In this document: positions 54,696-63,895 of the stretch, in pieces
Layout of the letters: the number at the start of each line of letters is the position of its first letter
How positions within the stretch are numbered: the first letter of the stretch is position 1
From: Novosphingobium aquimarinum
Lineage (GTDB): Bacteria; Pseudomonadota; Alphaproteobacteria; Sphingomonadales; Sphingomonadaceae
Assembly (NCBI RefSeq): GCF_009746585.1
Contig: NZ_WRPO01000012.1
Span: forward strand, 60,381-124,380
Length of the DNA: 64,000 nt
Direction: 5' to 3'
The notes under the pieces: model-generated
Seen by the model: only the letters and a program-made list of their open reading frames with translations
Databases searched by the model: none
What the model was told of the DNA's origin: nothing
Position numbers and translations under genes: made by a program

Positions 54696-56051
54696 GTGAC
54701 CCGCAAGGATTTGACCTCTTTTGTCTCGCGCTGGACAGCGCGTCTTTCCGATCCGTTCGATGCGGCCCGGCGCCGTGCCGCGACCGCGATCGGCGCGGTG
54801 TCTCTCGGCCTCGTCGCCATCCTGTTCGCCATGATGGGCGATCAGGCCCAGACCACGTTCTCGCATGTGGTCGAGCGCCAGCCCTATCTGCCCTTGATCA
54901 TCACGCCGCTGGGCTTCGCGCTGGTCGCGTGGCTGACGCAGCGCCTGGCGCCCACCGCGCGCGGTTCGGGCATCCCGCAAGTCATTGCCGCGGGCAAGAA
55001 CGTCGAGATCGCGTACGGCACCCTGCTCTCGCTGCCGACCGCGCTGCTCAAGCTCGCCTTTACCGTGCTGATCCTGTGCGTCGGCGGCTCGGTCGGCCGC
55101 GAGGGGCCGACGGTACAGGTCAGCGCCGCGATCATGGTGCTGTGGCACCGCGTGTTTCATGTCCCGATGTCCTCGGGCGTGCTCATCGCCGGCGGTGCTG
55201 CCGGGGTCGCCGCTGCGTTCAACACCCCTCTGGCCGGCGTTGCCTTCGCGATCGAGGAGCTTGCCGCGGCCTTCGAGCAGCGCGTCGCGATCCTGGTCAT
55301 GGCCGCCGTCGTCGTATCCGGCCTCGTCAGTCTCGGCATCGCGGGGGACTACGTCTATTTCGGCGTGATGCGCGATACGTTGACGGTGGGATCGGTCGTG
55401 CTGATCGCGCCGGTGGCAGGGATCGTCGGCGGCGCGGCGGGCGGACTGTTTTCGCGGCTGTTGCTGGCCGCCTCGCGGGGCGGGATCGGCTGGTACGACC
55501 GGTTGCGGTCGCGCCCGGTACTGCTCGCGCTGACGTGCGGGCTGCTGGTCGCGCTGGTCGGAGTCGGGTCGGGCGGACTGACCTGGGGCACGGGCTACGA
55601 AACCACGCGCGGTCTCATCGAGGATACCAACGAATCCTCGCCGCTGTTCGGCCCTCTCAAGTTCATTGCGACGCTGGCCACCGCCGTCAGCGGCGTGCCG
55701 GGCGGCATCTTCGCGCCTTCGCTCGCTGTCGGCGCGGGGTTCGGGCATTTGATGAGCTACGCCTTTCCCGACGATTCGACCGCCGCGATCGTGCTGCTGG
55801 GAATGATCGGGTACTTCGTCGGCGTGGTGCGCGCGCCGCTGACCGCGGTCATCATCCTGATGGAAACCACGGCCAGCCGAGGAATGATCCTGCCGCTGTT
55901 CCTTACGGCCCTGATCGCCGACGGCATCAGCAAGATCGTGTGTCCCGAAAAGCTCTACCACGGTCTGTCGCGCGCCTTTCTGGCTACGGCGCGCACCGAA
56001 CCGCCCGGCAGCGCCCAGGATCCGGCATTGCCGATTCGCGACAAAACATAG
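54696..56051 (+). CDS. ClC-family chloride channel / transporter
   Basis: Membrane protein of the ClC family (Cl- channel or Cl-/H+ exchanger). Start at GTG 54696 chosen; the frame is open from a GTG at 54636. 451 residues with about ten or more helices. Selectivity motifs: ARGSGIPQ (GSGIP), GGSVGREGPTVQ (GREGP, containing the gating glutamate) and VPGGIFAPSLAVGAGFG (GxFxP). No CBS domains at the C-terminus. The proton-glutamate position cannot be judged by eye. Confidence 0.9.
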   Translation: MTRKDLTSFVSRWTARLSDPFDAARRRAATAIGAVSLGLVAILFAMMGDQAQTTFSHVVERQPYLPLIITPLGFALVAWLTQRLAPTARGSGIPQVIAAGKNVEIAYGTLLSLPTALLKLAFTVLILCVGGSVGREGPTVQVSAAIMVLWHRVFHVPMSSGVLIAGGAAGVAAAFNTPLAGVAFAIEELAAAFEQRVAILVMAAVVVSGLVSLGIAGDYVYFGVMRDTLTVGSVVLIAPVAGIVGGAAGGLFSRLLLAASRGGIGWYDRLRSRPVLLALTCGLLVALVGVGSGGLTWGTGYETTRGLIEDTNESSPLFGPLKFIATLATAVSGVPGGIFAPSLAVGAGFGHLMSYAFPDDSTAAIVLLGMIGYFVGVVRAPLTAVIILMETTASRGMILPLFLTALIADGISKIVCPEKLYHGLSRAFLATARTEPPGSAQDPALPIRDKT

Positions 56052-56085
56052 TTTTCCGATTTCCCTGAGAACCTGATACCGTCCA

Positions 56086-57081
56086 ATGCGTTGGCAGCGC
56101 GAAGCAACAGGGACACGTGTGCGATTGCGACGACTTGCCGCAACGGCAATCCTCCTGATTACAGGGTGTAATCGGCACCAGTCCGCACTCGCGCCATTCG
56201 GCGCCGAGGCGGACGATACGCTGAGTCTCACCATCGTTCTGGCGAGCGGCGCTGCCGTGATCGCGCTCGGCGTCGTGCTGCTGGTCTGGAACGCCTCCAG
56301 GGCGCGCGAACACGCGCTGAGCGAGAGCGGCGGGCTGCGCCTCGTGCTCTGGGCCGGCGCGATCTTCCCGACCGTGGTGCTGACGGTGCTGCTCTTGTTC
56401 GCCTTGCCGGCGATGCGCCCCCTGCCGGAAAGCGACGCAGATTTGCGCATTCAGGTCGAGGGCGAGCAATTCTGGTGGCGCGTCCGCTACGCCCCGCCCG
56501 GCGCCGCGCCGCTGATGGCCGCCAACGAAGTGCGCGTGCCGGTGGGCCGCACCGTGGTGTTCGAACTCACCGCGACCGACGTGATCCACAGCTTCTGGAT
56601 CCCGGGCCTCGCCGGCAAGATGGACATGATCCCGGGCCGAACCAACCAGCTCGTGGTACGCGCGACCAAGCCGGGCACGTTTCGCGGCGTCTGCACCGAA
56701 TTCTGCGGCCTGAGCCATGCGCTGATGGCGTTCGACGTGATCGCGATGGAGCCCGCCGCCTTCGACGCCTGGCTCGCCGAAGCGCGGCGCACTGAGCGCG
56801 CATCGAGCGGCCGCGGCGCCCAAGCCTTCGACCGGCGCGGCTGCGGCGCGTGCCACGCGATCGCCGGCACGCCGCACCATGCCGTGATCGGCCCCGACCT
56901 CACGCACTATTCCGAGCGACTGACGCTTGGCGCCGGCATTCTCGAGCCGACCGTTGCCAACACCGCCGCCTTCATTCGCGATCCTTCGGCGTTCAAGCCG
57001 GGCGCCCGCATGCCGGCCTACGCTGCCATGCCGCAGGCTGAAGCGGAAGCCATCGCCCGCTACCTCAAGGGCGCGCCATGA
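56086..57081 (+). CDS. ctaC: Cytochrome c oxidase subunit II with fused cytochrome c (caa3 type)
   Basis: Receives electrons from cytochrome c by way of CuA. 331 residues: lipoprotein-like signal with LITGC, two membrane helices (about 45-68 and 85-107), the CuA domain with HSFWIPGLAGKMDMIPG and ligand motif CTEFCGLSHALM (Cys203, Glu205, Cys207, His211, Met214), and a C-terminal cytochrome c with CGACH at 253-257 and axial Met probably in PGARMPAYAAM. The fused heme marks it as caa3. It overlaps the next gene by 4 bp. Confidence 0.95.
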   Translation: MRWQREATGTRVRLRRLAATAILLITGCNRHQSALAPFGAEADDTLSLTIVLASGAAVIALGVVLLVWNASRAREHALSESGGLRLVLWAGAIFPTVVLTVLLLFALPAMRPLPESDADLRIQVEGEQFWWRVRYAPPGAAPLMAANEVRVPVGRTVVFELTATDVIHSFWIPGLAGKMDMIPGRTNQLVVRATKPGTFRGVCTEFCGLSHALMAFDVIAMEPAAFDAWLAEARRTERASSGRGAQAFDRRGCGACHAIAGTPHHAVIGPDLTHYSERLTLGAGILEPTVANTAAFIRDPSAFKPGARMPAYAAMPQAEAEAIARYLKGAP

Positions 57082-59600
57082 GCCTGCACGAACAAGACGA
57101 TCCCGAACTGCGCCGGGCGCAGGAGGAGCGGCTGCGCGCCGTATGGGATTCGCCCAAGGGCCTGTTCCTCAAGTGGACCGACACCAACAACGATGCGGTC
57201 GGCGCCTGGTACACGCTGACCGCGTTCGGCTTCATGCTGTTTGCCGGCGTCCTCGGCCTGCTGATGCGCGCCCAGCTGGCAGTGCCCGACAACGATCTCG
57301 TCGAGCCGGGCACCTTCAACCAGCTGTTCACCCTGCACGGCTCGATGATGATGTTCCTGTTCGCGGTGCCGATGTTCGAGGCGGTCTCGATCGTGCTGCT
57401 GCCGCAATTGCTCGGCGCGCGCGACTTGCCGTTCCCGCGCTTGTCCGCCTTCGGTTACTGGTCGTTCCTGCTCGGCGGCGTGTTCGTATCCGGCTCGATC
57501 TTCTTCGATGTCGCGCCCGACGGCGGCTGGTTCATGTACCCGCCGCTCACCACCCGCACGGACCTCTCAGGCCTCGGCGCCGACATCTGGATGCTCGGCC
57601 TCTCGTTCATCGAGGTGTCTTCGGTGGCCGCCGCGGTCGAGCTGATCGTCGGCGTGCTCAAGTGCCGCCCGCCGGGCATGCGGCTCAACCTGATGCCGCT
57701 CTATGCCTGGTACATCCTCGTCGTCGCGGTGATGATCCTGTTCGCCTTCCCGCCGCTGATCGCGGGCGACGTGCTGTTCGAGATGGAACGCCTGCTCGAC
57801 TGGCCGTTCTTCGATGCGGCGCGCGGCGGCGATCCGCTGCTGTGGCAGCACTTGTTCTGGATCTTCGGGCATCCCGAAGTCTACATCGTCTTCCTGCCCT
57901 CGATCGCGCTGTTCGCGATGCTGGTGCCGACGTTCTCGCAGCGCCACTTGCTCGGCTATCCGTGGATCGTGCTCGCCGCCGTGGGCACCGCGTTCCTCTC
58001 GTTTGGGCTGTGGGTCCACCACATGTTCACCACCGGCCTGCCGAAGATCAGTCTCGCGTTCTTCTCGGCCGCGTCCGAAGCGGTCGCGATCCCCACGGCA
58101 GTGCAGATCTTCGTGTTCATCGCGACGATGTGGGCGGGCCGGGTGATCTGGTCGACGCCGATGCTCTATGCCGCGGGCAGCCTCGCGATCTTCGTGATCG
58201 GCGGGCTGACCGGCGTGATGGTCGCGGTCGCCCCGTTCGACTGGCAGGCGCACGACACCTACTTCATCGTCGCCCACTTGCACTACGTGATGATCGGCGG
58301 AACGCTGATGCCGCTGTTCGCCGGGCTCTATTACTATTGGCCGCTGATCACCGGCAAGAAGCTGTCCGACCGGCTGGGTCGCATCGCGTTCTGGCTGCTG
58401 TTCGTCGGCGCCAACGTCACCTTCTTCCCGATGCACTTGTCGGGGCTGGAAGGCATGCCGCGCCGCGTCTTCACCTATCCGGCCGAACTCGGCATCGACG
58501 GGCTCAACTTGGCCTCGAGCATCGGCGCCTACATTTTCGCGGCGGGCGCGGCGCTGATCTGCATCGACCTCGCGCTTTCGCCGCGTCGTGCTCTGGCCGA
58601 GCGCAATCCCTGGAACGCGGGCACGCTCGAATGGCTGGCGCACCCGCAGGACGAGCACTGGGGCATCCGCTCGATCCCGCTGGTCGAGAGCCGCTACCCG
58701 ATCTGGGACCAGCAGGACTTCATGAGGAAGGTCGACGAGGGCCGCTATTTCCTCCCCGATGCCGAGGAAGGTCGGCGCGAAACCATCGTCACCACCGTGC
58801 TCGACGCGCGCCCGATCGCCGTGATCCGTCTCGGCACGCCGAGCTGGAAACCGATGATGACGGCGTTCGCGCTGGGCGGCGTGTTCATCCTCACCACCTA
58901 CCACCTCTACTGGCTCGCGCTGCTATCCGGTATCGCCACGCTGGCGATGGTGCTATGGTGGCTGTGGACCGGCACGGCAGAGATCCCAGAGAAAGAGAGC
59001 AAGCCGATCGGCCACGGCATGGAAATGCCGCTCTACCTCTCGGGCTCGTCCGCACCGGGCTGGTGGGCGATGTTCATCACGATGATGGCCGACGCCACGG
59101 CCTTTTCCGGGCTCGTGTTCGGCTACTACTTCTTCTGGACCAAGCACGAGGATTTCCCCCCGCCCGAGCTTGCGAGCGCGCCGGGCGTGTTCTGGCCGAT
59201 GGTCGCGCTGGCGGTGGGCCTCGCGGCTTGGCTGCTGACGGTGGCCGCGCGCGAATGCAATGCGAAGGGCCGCATCGGCACGGCGCGCGGACTGCTGGTG
59301 GCAGGCATCGCTGCAAGCATGATCAGCGGCCTCGCCGGTATTGCGGGACCCTGGACCACCGGGATGGAGCCGACGCTTCATTCCTACCCCGCGATCGTCT
59401 GGACACTGGCGATCTGGACCAGCGTCCACGCGGCGATCGCGGTGATCATGCTGGGCTATGCCCTGGCGCGCAGCCTCGCCGGAAAGATGACGCCGCGCTA
59501 CGACGCCGATCTGCGCAACGTCACCGTCTACATGCACTTCCTCGCGCTGACGACAGTCGTCACCTACGCCACCATCGGCCTGTTCCCGGAGCTTGCATGA
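57078..59600 (+). CDS. ctaD: Cytochrome c oxidase subunit I-III fusion
   Basis: 840 residues joining CoxA (about 1-600) with CoxC (about 625-840). CoxA has heme a ligand in FTLHGSMMMFLF, CuB ligands HPEVY (His265, Tyr269 for the cross-link) and HHMF (His314, His315), and heme ligands in HDTYFIVAHLHYVM. The D-channel glutamate is in GHPEVY. At the K-channel position IPTAVQIFVFIATMW has Gln343 where Paracoccus and Rhodobacter have Lys. CoxC part: AMFITMMADATAFSGLVFGY and FWTKHEDFPPP, with about five helices rather than seven. Confidence 0.93.
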   Translation: MSLHEQDDPELRRAQEERLRAVWDSPKGLFLKWTDTNNDAVGAWYTLTAFGFMLFAGVLGLLMRAQLAVPDNDLVEPGTFNQLFTLHGSMMMFLFAVPMFEAVSIVLLPQLLGARDLPFPRLSAFGYWSFLLGGVFVSGSIFFDVAPDGGWFMYPPLTTRTDLSGLGADIWMLGLSFIEVSSVAAAVELIVGVLKCRPPGMRLNLMPLYAWYILVVAVMILFAFPPLIAGDVLFEMERLLDWPFFDAARGGDPLLWQHLFWIFGHPEVYIVFLPSIALFAMLVPTFSQRHLLGYPWIVLAAVGTAFLSFGLWVHHMFTTGLPKISLAFFSAASEAVAIPTAVQIFVFIATMWAGRVIWSTPMLYAAGSLAIFVIGGLTGVMVAVAPFDWQAHDTYFIVAHLHYVMIGGTLMPLFAGLYYYWPLITGKKLSDRLGRIAFWLLFVGANVTFFPMHLSGLEGMPRRVFTYPAELGIDGLNLASSIGAYIFAAGAALICIDLALSPRRALAERNPWNAGTLEWLAHPQDEHWGIRSIPLVESRYPIWDQQDFMRKVDEGRYFLPDAEEGRRETIVTTVLDARPIAVIRLGTPSWKPMMTAFALGGVFILTTYHLYWLALLSGIATLAMVLWWLWTGTAEIPEKESKPIGHGMEMPLYLSGSSAPGWWAMFITMMADATAFSGLVFGYYFFWTKHEDFPPPELASAPGVFWPMVALAVGLAAWLLTVAARECNAKGRIGTARGLLVAGIAASMISGLAGIAGPWTTGMEPTLHSYPAIVWTLAIWTSVHAAIAVIMLGYALARSLAGKMTPRYDADLRNVTVYMHFLALTTVVTYATIGLFPELA

Positions 59601-59977
59601 AGGACGAGAGGCCTCGGACCAAGGAACGCGTCAAGGTCACGCTGTGGACGCTGATCGTGCCGCCGACGACCTGGGCGGCGCACTTCCTGTTCTCCTATCT
59701 ATGGGCGGCGATATCCTGTGCGAAAGTGGGCAAGTTCGCGACCTTTCCCACGCTCTTCGTCGTCGGCACTGTGATCGCGCTGATCGTGATAGCGGCGTCG
59801 GGCTGGATCGCCTGGCGCCAGTCGCGCGTTCCGGGCGACGCGCCGCCGCATCAGGATTCGACCGATGTCGACCGGCTGCGCTTCCTCGCCGTTTCGACGA
59901 TGCTGCTGGCGGGGCTGAGTTTCGTCGCGGTGATCTACACCGCGCTGCCTGTCGTGTTCATCGGGAATTGCCGGTGA
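59597..59977 (+). CDS. Membrane protein of the caa3 operon
   Basis: 126 residues starting at the ATG overlapping the previous stop. Three hydrophobic spans (about 14-32, 44-66, 94-118) and a conserved-looking WTLIVPPTTWAAHFLFSYLW. It is not subunit IV by any motif I can see; proteins of this size and place occur in other caa3-type clusters. An assembly or stabilising role is an inference from context. Confidence 0.75.
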   Translation: MKDERPRTKERVKVTLWTLIVPPTTWAAHFLFSYLWAAISCAKVGKFATFPTLFVVGTVIALIVIAASGWIAWRQSRVPGDAPPHQDSTDVDRLRFLAVSTMLLAGLSFVAVIYTALPVVFIGNCR

Positions 59978-60573
59978 AGCGCGCGGCACTGATCGGCGGG
60001 CTCGCGCTCGTGCCGCTGGGCTGGACGCTTTCGGGCCTCGGGATGACCGGGCACATGGCGGCGCACATGATCGCGGTGGCTGTCGCCGCACCGCTGCTCG
60101 CTTTCGCATGCACGCGCAGCCGCTTCGATCCCGCCAGCCGTTGGCCGCGCCTTGTCACACCGATGGCGATGATGCTGGTCGAGCTGGCGACGGTGTGGGG
60201 CTGGCACTTGCCGCTGCTGCGCGCCTGGACGGCCACTTCGATCCTCGTCGCGGCGGTCGAACAAGCCAGCTTTCTCGCCGCCGGAATGCTGCTGTGGAGC
60301 GCAGTGCTGCACACGCCCTCGCGCGCTGCGGGGATCGGCGCGCTGCTACTCACGTCGATGCACATGACCTTGCTGGGCGTGCTCGTCGGCCTCGCGCCGC
60401 GTCCGCTTTACGGACACGCGATGCATGCGGCCTCCCCGCTCGGGCTCGAGGCGCTGGCGGACCAGCAGCTGGGCGGAGTCGTCATGCTGGCGATCGGTGC
60501 GGGCAGCTATCTGCTGGGCGGATTGCTGTTGCTCGGGCGGCTGCTGCGCGATCCGGAAAAGAGCGCCGCATGA
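59974..60573 (+). CDS. ctaG: CtaG-like oxidase assembly protein (caa3 type)
   Basis: Membrane protein of the caa3-CtaG family (distinct from the Cox11-type CtaG), needed for oxidase assembly in Bacillus. 199 residues starting with GTG 59974, which overlaps the previous stop. About six spans; histidine-rich motifs MTGHMAAHMIAVAVAAPLLA and MHMTLLGVLVGLAPRPLYG. The length is a little short for the family (usually 230-290), with fewer N-terminal residues. Confidence 0.82.
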   Translation: MKRAALIGGLALVPLGWTLSGLGMTGHMAAHMIAVAVAAPLLAFACTRSRFDPASRWPRLVTPMAMMLVELATVWGWHLPLLRAWTATSILVAAVEQASFLAAGMLLWSAVLHTPSRAAGIGALLLTSMHMTLLGVLVGLAPRPLYGHAMHAASPLGLEALADQQLGGVVMLAIGAGSYLLGGLLLLGRLLRDPEKSAA

Positions 60574-61622
60574 TCCTCCGCATCACCTGGAAACGCGTGG
60601 TTCTCGCTATCGCGGCGCTGGTGCTGGCGGGCATGCTGTTCGCCTGGTCCGGCCTTTTCCAGATCTCCGCGAGTTCCGGGCACTGGAAGATCACCGACTG
60701 GTTCCTGCACTGGACCATGCAGAACTCGGTGCGCACGTACAGCACTTTCCAGACGCCCAAAAAGGTGCGCGACGATAGCGCCCTGGTCAGCGCCGCCGGG
60801 CATTTCCGCCAATCCTGCGCGACATGCCATGGCGCGCCGGGGCTTGCGCCCTCGCCCGCAATGCAATCCGCGACGCCGCCCGCGCCCGATCTTGCGACCA
60901 CCGTCGGCCACTACGACGACGCCGAACTTTTCTGGATCGTTCAGCACGGGGTGAAGTACACCGGCATGCCCGCCTGGCCGAGCCTCGACCGCCCGGACGA
61001 AGTGCGCCGCATGGTCGGATTCCTGCGCCGCCTGCCGGACATGACGGCGCGCGAATTTGCCGCGCTGACCGAAGCCCCCGCCCCCGCCACCGCGGACCTT
61101 GCCGGCCTGCGCCCCGGCGTGCTGGCCGGCTGCATCGGCTGCCACGGCTCGGACGGGCTTGGTCGCGGGCAGGACGACATCCCCATCCTCGCCGGTCAGA
61201 AGCCCCAGGCTCTGGCCGATGCGCTCGCCGCCTATGCCTCGGGCAAGCGCGCCAGCGGGGTCATGCAAGTGGCCGCCGCCGGTCTCAGCCCATCCGACAG
61301 GCAGGCGCTGGCGCGCCATTTCGCCGCGATGCCGGGGCTTGTCGACGCTCCACTCGCGGTGACGCACCCGCTGATCATTCGGGGCCTGCCCCAGGATCAA
61401 CTTCCCGCCTGTCTCGACTGCCACCGCCCCGGCAAGACCGCGCCGTTGATCGGCGGCCAGCGCGCCACGTACATCGCCGATCGCCTGCGCGCCTGGCAGG
61501 GAGACAAGACGGTGGTCGATGCCCACAAGCCCGATGCGCCGATGCCGGTGATCGCCCGCCGTATTCCCAAGGATGAGATCGATCCGCTTGCCCGCGCCCT
61601 TGCGCAGAGCCCGGGCCGCTGA
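60570..61622 (+). CDS. Membrane-anchored three-heme cytochrome c
   Basis: 350 residues: an N-terminal membrane anchor (about 10-30), then three heme c sites: CATCH at 83-87, CIGCH at 188-192 and CLDCH at 281-285. Likely axial methionines include YTGMPAWPSL and PDAPMPVIARR. It overlaps ctaG by 4 bp and closes the operon; probable electron donor to the caa3 oxidase or a link from another dehydrogenase. The layout resembles membrane-bound cytochrome subunits of GMC-type dehydrogenases, and a GMC gene follows 113 bp downstream. Confidence 0.88.
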   Translation: MILRITWKRVVLAIAALVLAGMLFAWSGLFQISASSGHWKITDWFLHWTMQNSVRTYSTFQTPKKVRDDSALVSAAGHFRQSCATCHGAPGLAPSPAMQSATPPAPDLATTVGHYDDAELFWIVQHGVKYTGMPAWPSLDRPDEVRRMVGFLRRLPDMTAREFAALTEAPAPATADLAGLRPGVLAGCIGCHGSDGLGRGQDDIPILAGQKPQALADALAAYASGKRASGVMQVAAAGLSPSDRQALARHFAAMPGLVDAPLAVTHPLIIRGLPQDQLPACLDCHRPGKTAPLIGGQRATYIADRLRAWQGDKTVVDAHKPDAPMPVIARRIPKDEIDPLARALAQSPGR

Positions 61623-61735
61623 CGTATACGGAAAGTTTTGTGTCTGTGAGTTGAAAATAGGCGGATCAGAGACCATCTTTTCGATGTCGATTGCACGATC
61701 GGCGAAGGAACGTTGTTTAGCCTAGCTCACATCCC

Positions 61736-63376
61736 ATGCTTTTCGATCTGAATGATGGACCGCGCACCCGATTAGCCGGAGATGTCGCGATTGTCGGCGC
61801 CGGCGCGGCCGGGCTGACCCTCGCTCGCCGGCTCGTGAAGCGAGGTTTGAGCGTCGTCCTGCTCGAGAGCGGCGGCCTCGATTACGAACCGGAAACGGCC
61901 GCGCTCAATCGAGGCGACGTGATCGGGCACGAATACCCCGAACTGGAGGACGCGCGGCTGCGGTTCTTCGGCGGTACCACTGCGATCTGGGGCGGTCGCT
62001 GCGCCGAACTCGACCCGATCGATTTCGCGCCGAGAAGCTGGGTCCCGCATTCGGGCTGGCCGATCGATCACGCGACCCTTGCCGCCTACTACCGCGAAGC
62101 TCGCGAACATCTCGGCTTGCCGGACTGGCACGAACCGTCCCCGCCGCTCGACTTCGATGGGGCTGAACTGCGGTTTCGCTCCTGGCAGTTCGATCAGCGC
62201 TTCGATCGCTTCTCCGCCGCCAATTCCCGCGACTTGCTCGACAACCCCCGCGTGACGTTGGTGACTCACGCCACCGTGCGCGAATTGATCCTGTCCCCCT
62301 CGCGGCAGGCGATCGAAGCGATCGATGCGGTCAGCCTGCGGGGCGGCCGGCTCAAGGTGCACGCGACCCATTTCGTTCTGGCCGCTGGCGGCATCGAAAC
62401 CCCGCGCATCATGCTCGCCTCGCGTTCCGTCGATCGCAGGGGCATCGGCAACGATCGCGATCTGGTCGGACGCTTCTTCATGGAACATCCCCACGCGCGC
62501 GGCGGCCGCATTCTCGACGCCAGGGCCTGGCCGCTCCTCGGCGCTTTCCGCCGTCGCCACGCGCGCGACCGTTCGATGTTCGCCCACCTCATCGCGGCGT
62601 CGCCCGCACTGCAAGAGCGCGAAGGCCTGCTCAACAGTTCGCTCACGATCGCGGCGAGGCCGCCCGCGCATGGTCGGCAATCGGTGGTGATGCAGGCCTA
62701 TGCCTCGGCCAAACACAAGTCGAACCCGGATCGAAGAGGGCGGGTGCTGTGGCGAGCGCTCAAGCAAACGACACGCACGATGCAGAGCGCAGTCGATCCC
62801 GCGCGCCCCTGGCTGATGAACCGGCTCGGCCTGCGCGATCTCGCCATCGTCGTGCGCGCCGAGCAGGCGCCGAACCCCGATAGCAGAGTCGTGCTGGGCG
62901 AAGACCGTGACGCGCTGGGCATCCCGCGAGTCCAGCTCGACTGGAAGCTGAGCGAGCTGGATGTCACCAGCGTCGCCGGATTGGTCGGGGCGCTGCGGCG
63001 TGAGCTCGAGCGCAAGGGGCTGGGGCGAGTCGAACCGGCGGACTGGCTGCGCGATCCTTCGCAAGGCTGGGTCAACGATTCGCTGGTCAGCATGCATCCG
63101 ATCGGCGGCTATCACCATATGGGCACGACCCGCATGGCGACCGATCGCTCCGCCGGGGTCGTCGACGCGGACTGCAAGGTCCATGGCATCGCCAACCTTC
63201 ACATCGCGGGAAGCTCCGTCTTCCCGACCGGTGGCTGGGCCAACCCGACACTGACGATCATGGCCCTGGCGCTGCGTCTGGGCGACAGGATCGCGGCTTT
63301 GTCCGCTACCGACAAGACGCTAGGTCCAGCGCGCGAGACCCGTAAGGAGCGCCAGTTCGAAACCCAGGACGGCTGA
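61736..63376 (+). CDS. GMC-family flavin oxidoreductase
   Basis: 546 residues. FAD motif DVAIVGAGAAGLTLARRLVK (about 16-35), FGGTTAIWGGRCAELDPID, FVLAAGGIETPRIMLAS, and the C-terminal HHMGTTRMATDRSAGVVDAD with SVFPTGGWANPTLTIMALAL, the family signature with the active-site His. The type is that of glucose/choline/sorbosone-like dehydrogenases; substrate unknown. No signal peptide seen. The cytochrome upstream could take its electrons, though the 113-bp gap argues against one operon. Confidence 0.9.
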   Translation: MLFDLNDGPRTRLAGDVAIVGAGAAGLTLARRLVKRGLSVVLLESGGLDYEPETAALNRGDVIGHEYPELEDARLRFFGGTTAIWGGRCAELDPIDFAPRSWVPHSGWPIDHATLAAYYREAREHLGLPDWHEPSPPLDFDGAELRFRSWQFDQRFDRFSAANSRDLLDNPRVTLVTHATVRELILSPSRQAIEAIDAVSLRGGRLKVHATHFVLAAGGIETPRIMLASRSVDRRGIGNDRDLVGRFFMEHPHARGGRILDARAWPLLGAFRRRHARDRSMFAHLIAASPALQEREGLLNSSLTIAARPPAHGRQSVVMQAYASAKHKSNPDRRGRVLWRALKQTTRTMQSAVDPARPWLMNRLGLRDLAIVVRAEQAPNPDSRVVLGEDRDALGIPRVQLDWKLSELDVTSVAGLVGALRRELERKGLGRVEPADWLRDPSQGWVNDSLVSMHPIGGYHHMGTTRMATDRSAGVVDADCKVHGIANLHIAGSSVFPTGGWANPTLTIMALALRLGDRIAALSATDKTLGPARETRKERQFETQDG

Positions 63377-63425
63377 GCCGGCGTCCCTCGGACGAAGTCG
63401 GAACCGCGCCGGCGCCCGAGGGCGC

Positions 63426-63557
63426 TCAGTTTTGGTTATTCATGCTCTCGCTGTTCGGATTGATGCCCGGATCCACGTCCGGGGTGTTGAGCGAGACCAT
63501 GAACCAGATGATCAGCAGTGCCAGCGCCCCTGCGATCAACCAGATAATTCGATGCAA
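63426..63557 (-). CDS. Small single-span membrane protein
   Basis: A 43-residue frame that I start at TTG 63557 because ggag lies 7 bases upstream; a longer frame to 63737 has an implausible, arginine-rich start. It encodes one hydrophobic span (HRIIWLIAGALALLIIWFMV) and a polar tail with DVDPGINPNSE. No family known to me. Confidence 0.4.
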   Translation of the reverse strand: MHRIIWLIAGALALLIIWFMVSLNTPDVDPGINPNSESMNNQN

Positions 63558-63649
63558 AAGCGTTCTCCGACTGCGCGATAGCCCAGCATGACGATGGGCG
63601 GGCGACAGGGGACGAGCCCGACTCGCTGTATCCGCCTCCCATCCTCTTC

Positions 63650-63895
63650 TCATACCTCTAGCCGTTCGTACCACATCGCATAGGGCGTATTGCGTGCAAG
63701 ATGGCGATTGTAGTCGGGCGCGCCATCCGTCCACCATACCGGGCCCCGCTCACCCAGCGCGCGTTTGGCCTGATCCACTCTCGTCCGGGCTTTGCGCAGG
63801 GCGGCATCGTCCTCACCGCGTTTCGCGGCGCCAACGGCCCGGCGGGCGGACATCAGCTCGGTCACCAGTTCGGCGCGGTGAGAACGGCGGTGCAA
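63650..63895 (-). CDS. Conserved hypothetical protein
   Basis: 81 residues: a charged helix (ELVTELMSARRAVGAAKRGE, RKARTRVDQAKRALGERGP) followed by VWWTDGAPDYNRHLARNTPY, a stretch that I believe recurs in many sphingomonad hypothetical proteins. No signal peptide or membrane span. Function unknown. Confidence 0.6.
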   Translation of the reverse strand: MHRRSHRAELVTELMSARRAVGAAKRGEDDAALRKARTRVDQAKRALGERGPVWWTDGAPDYNRHLARNTPYAMWYERLEV

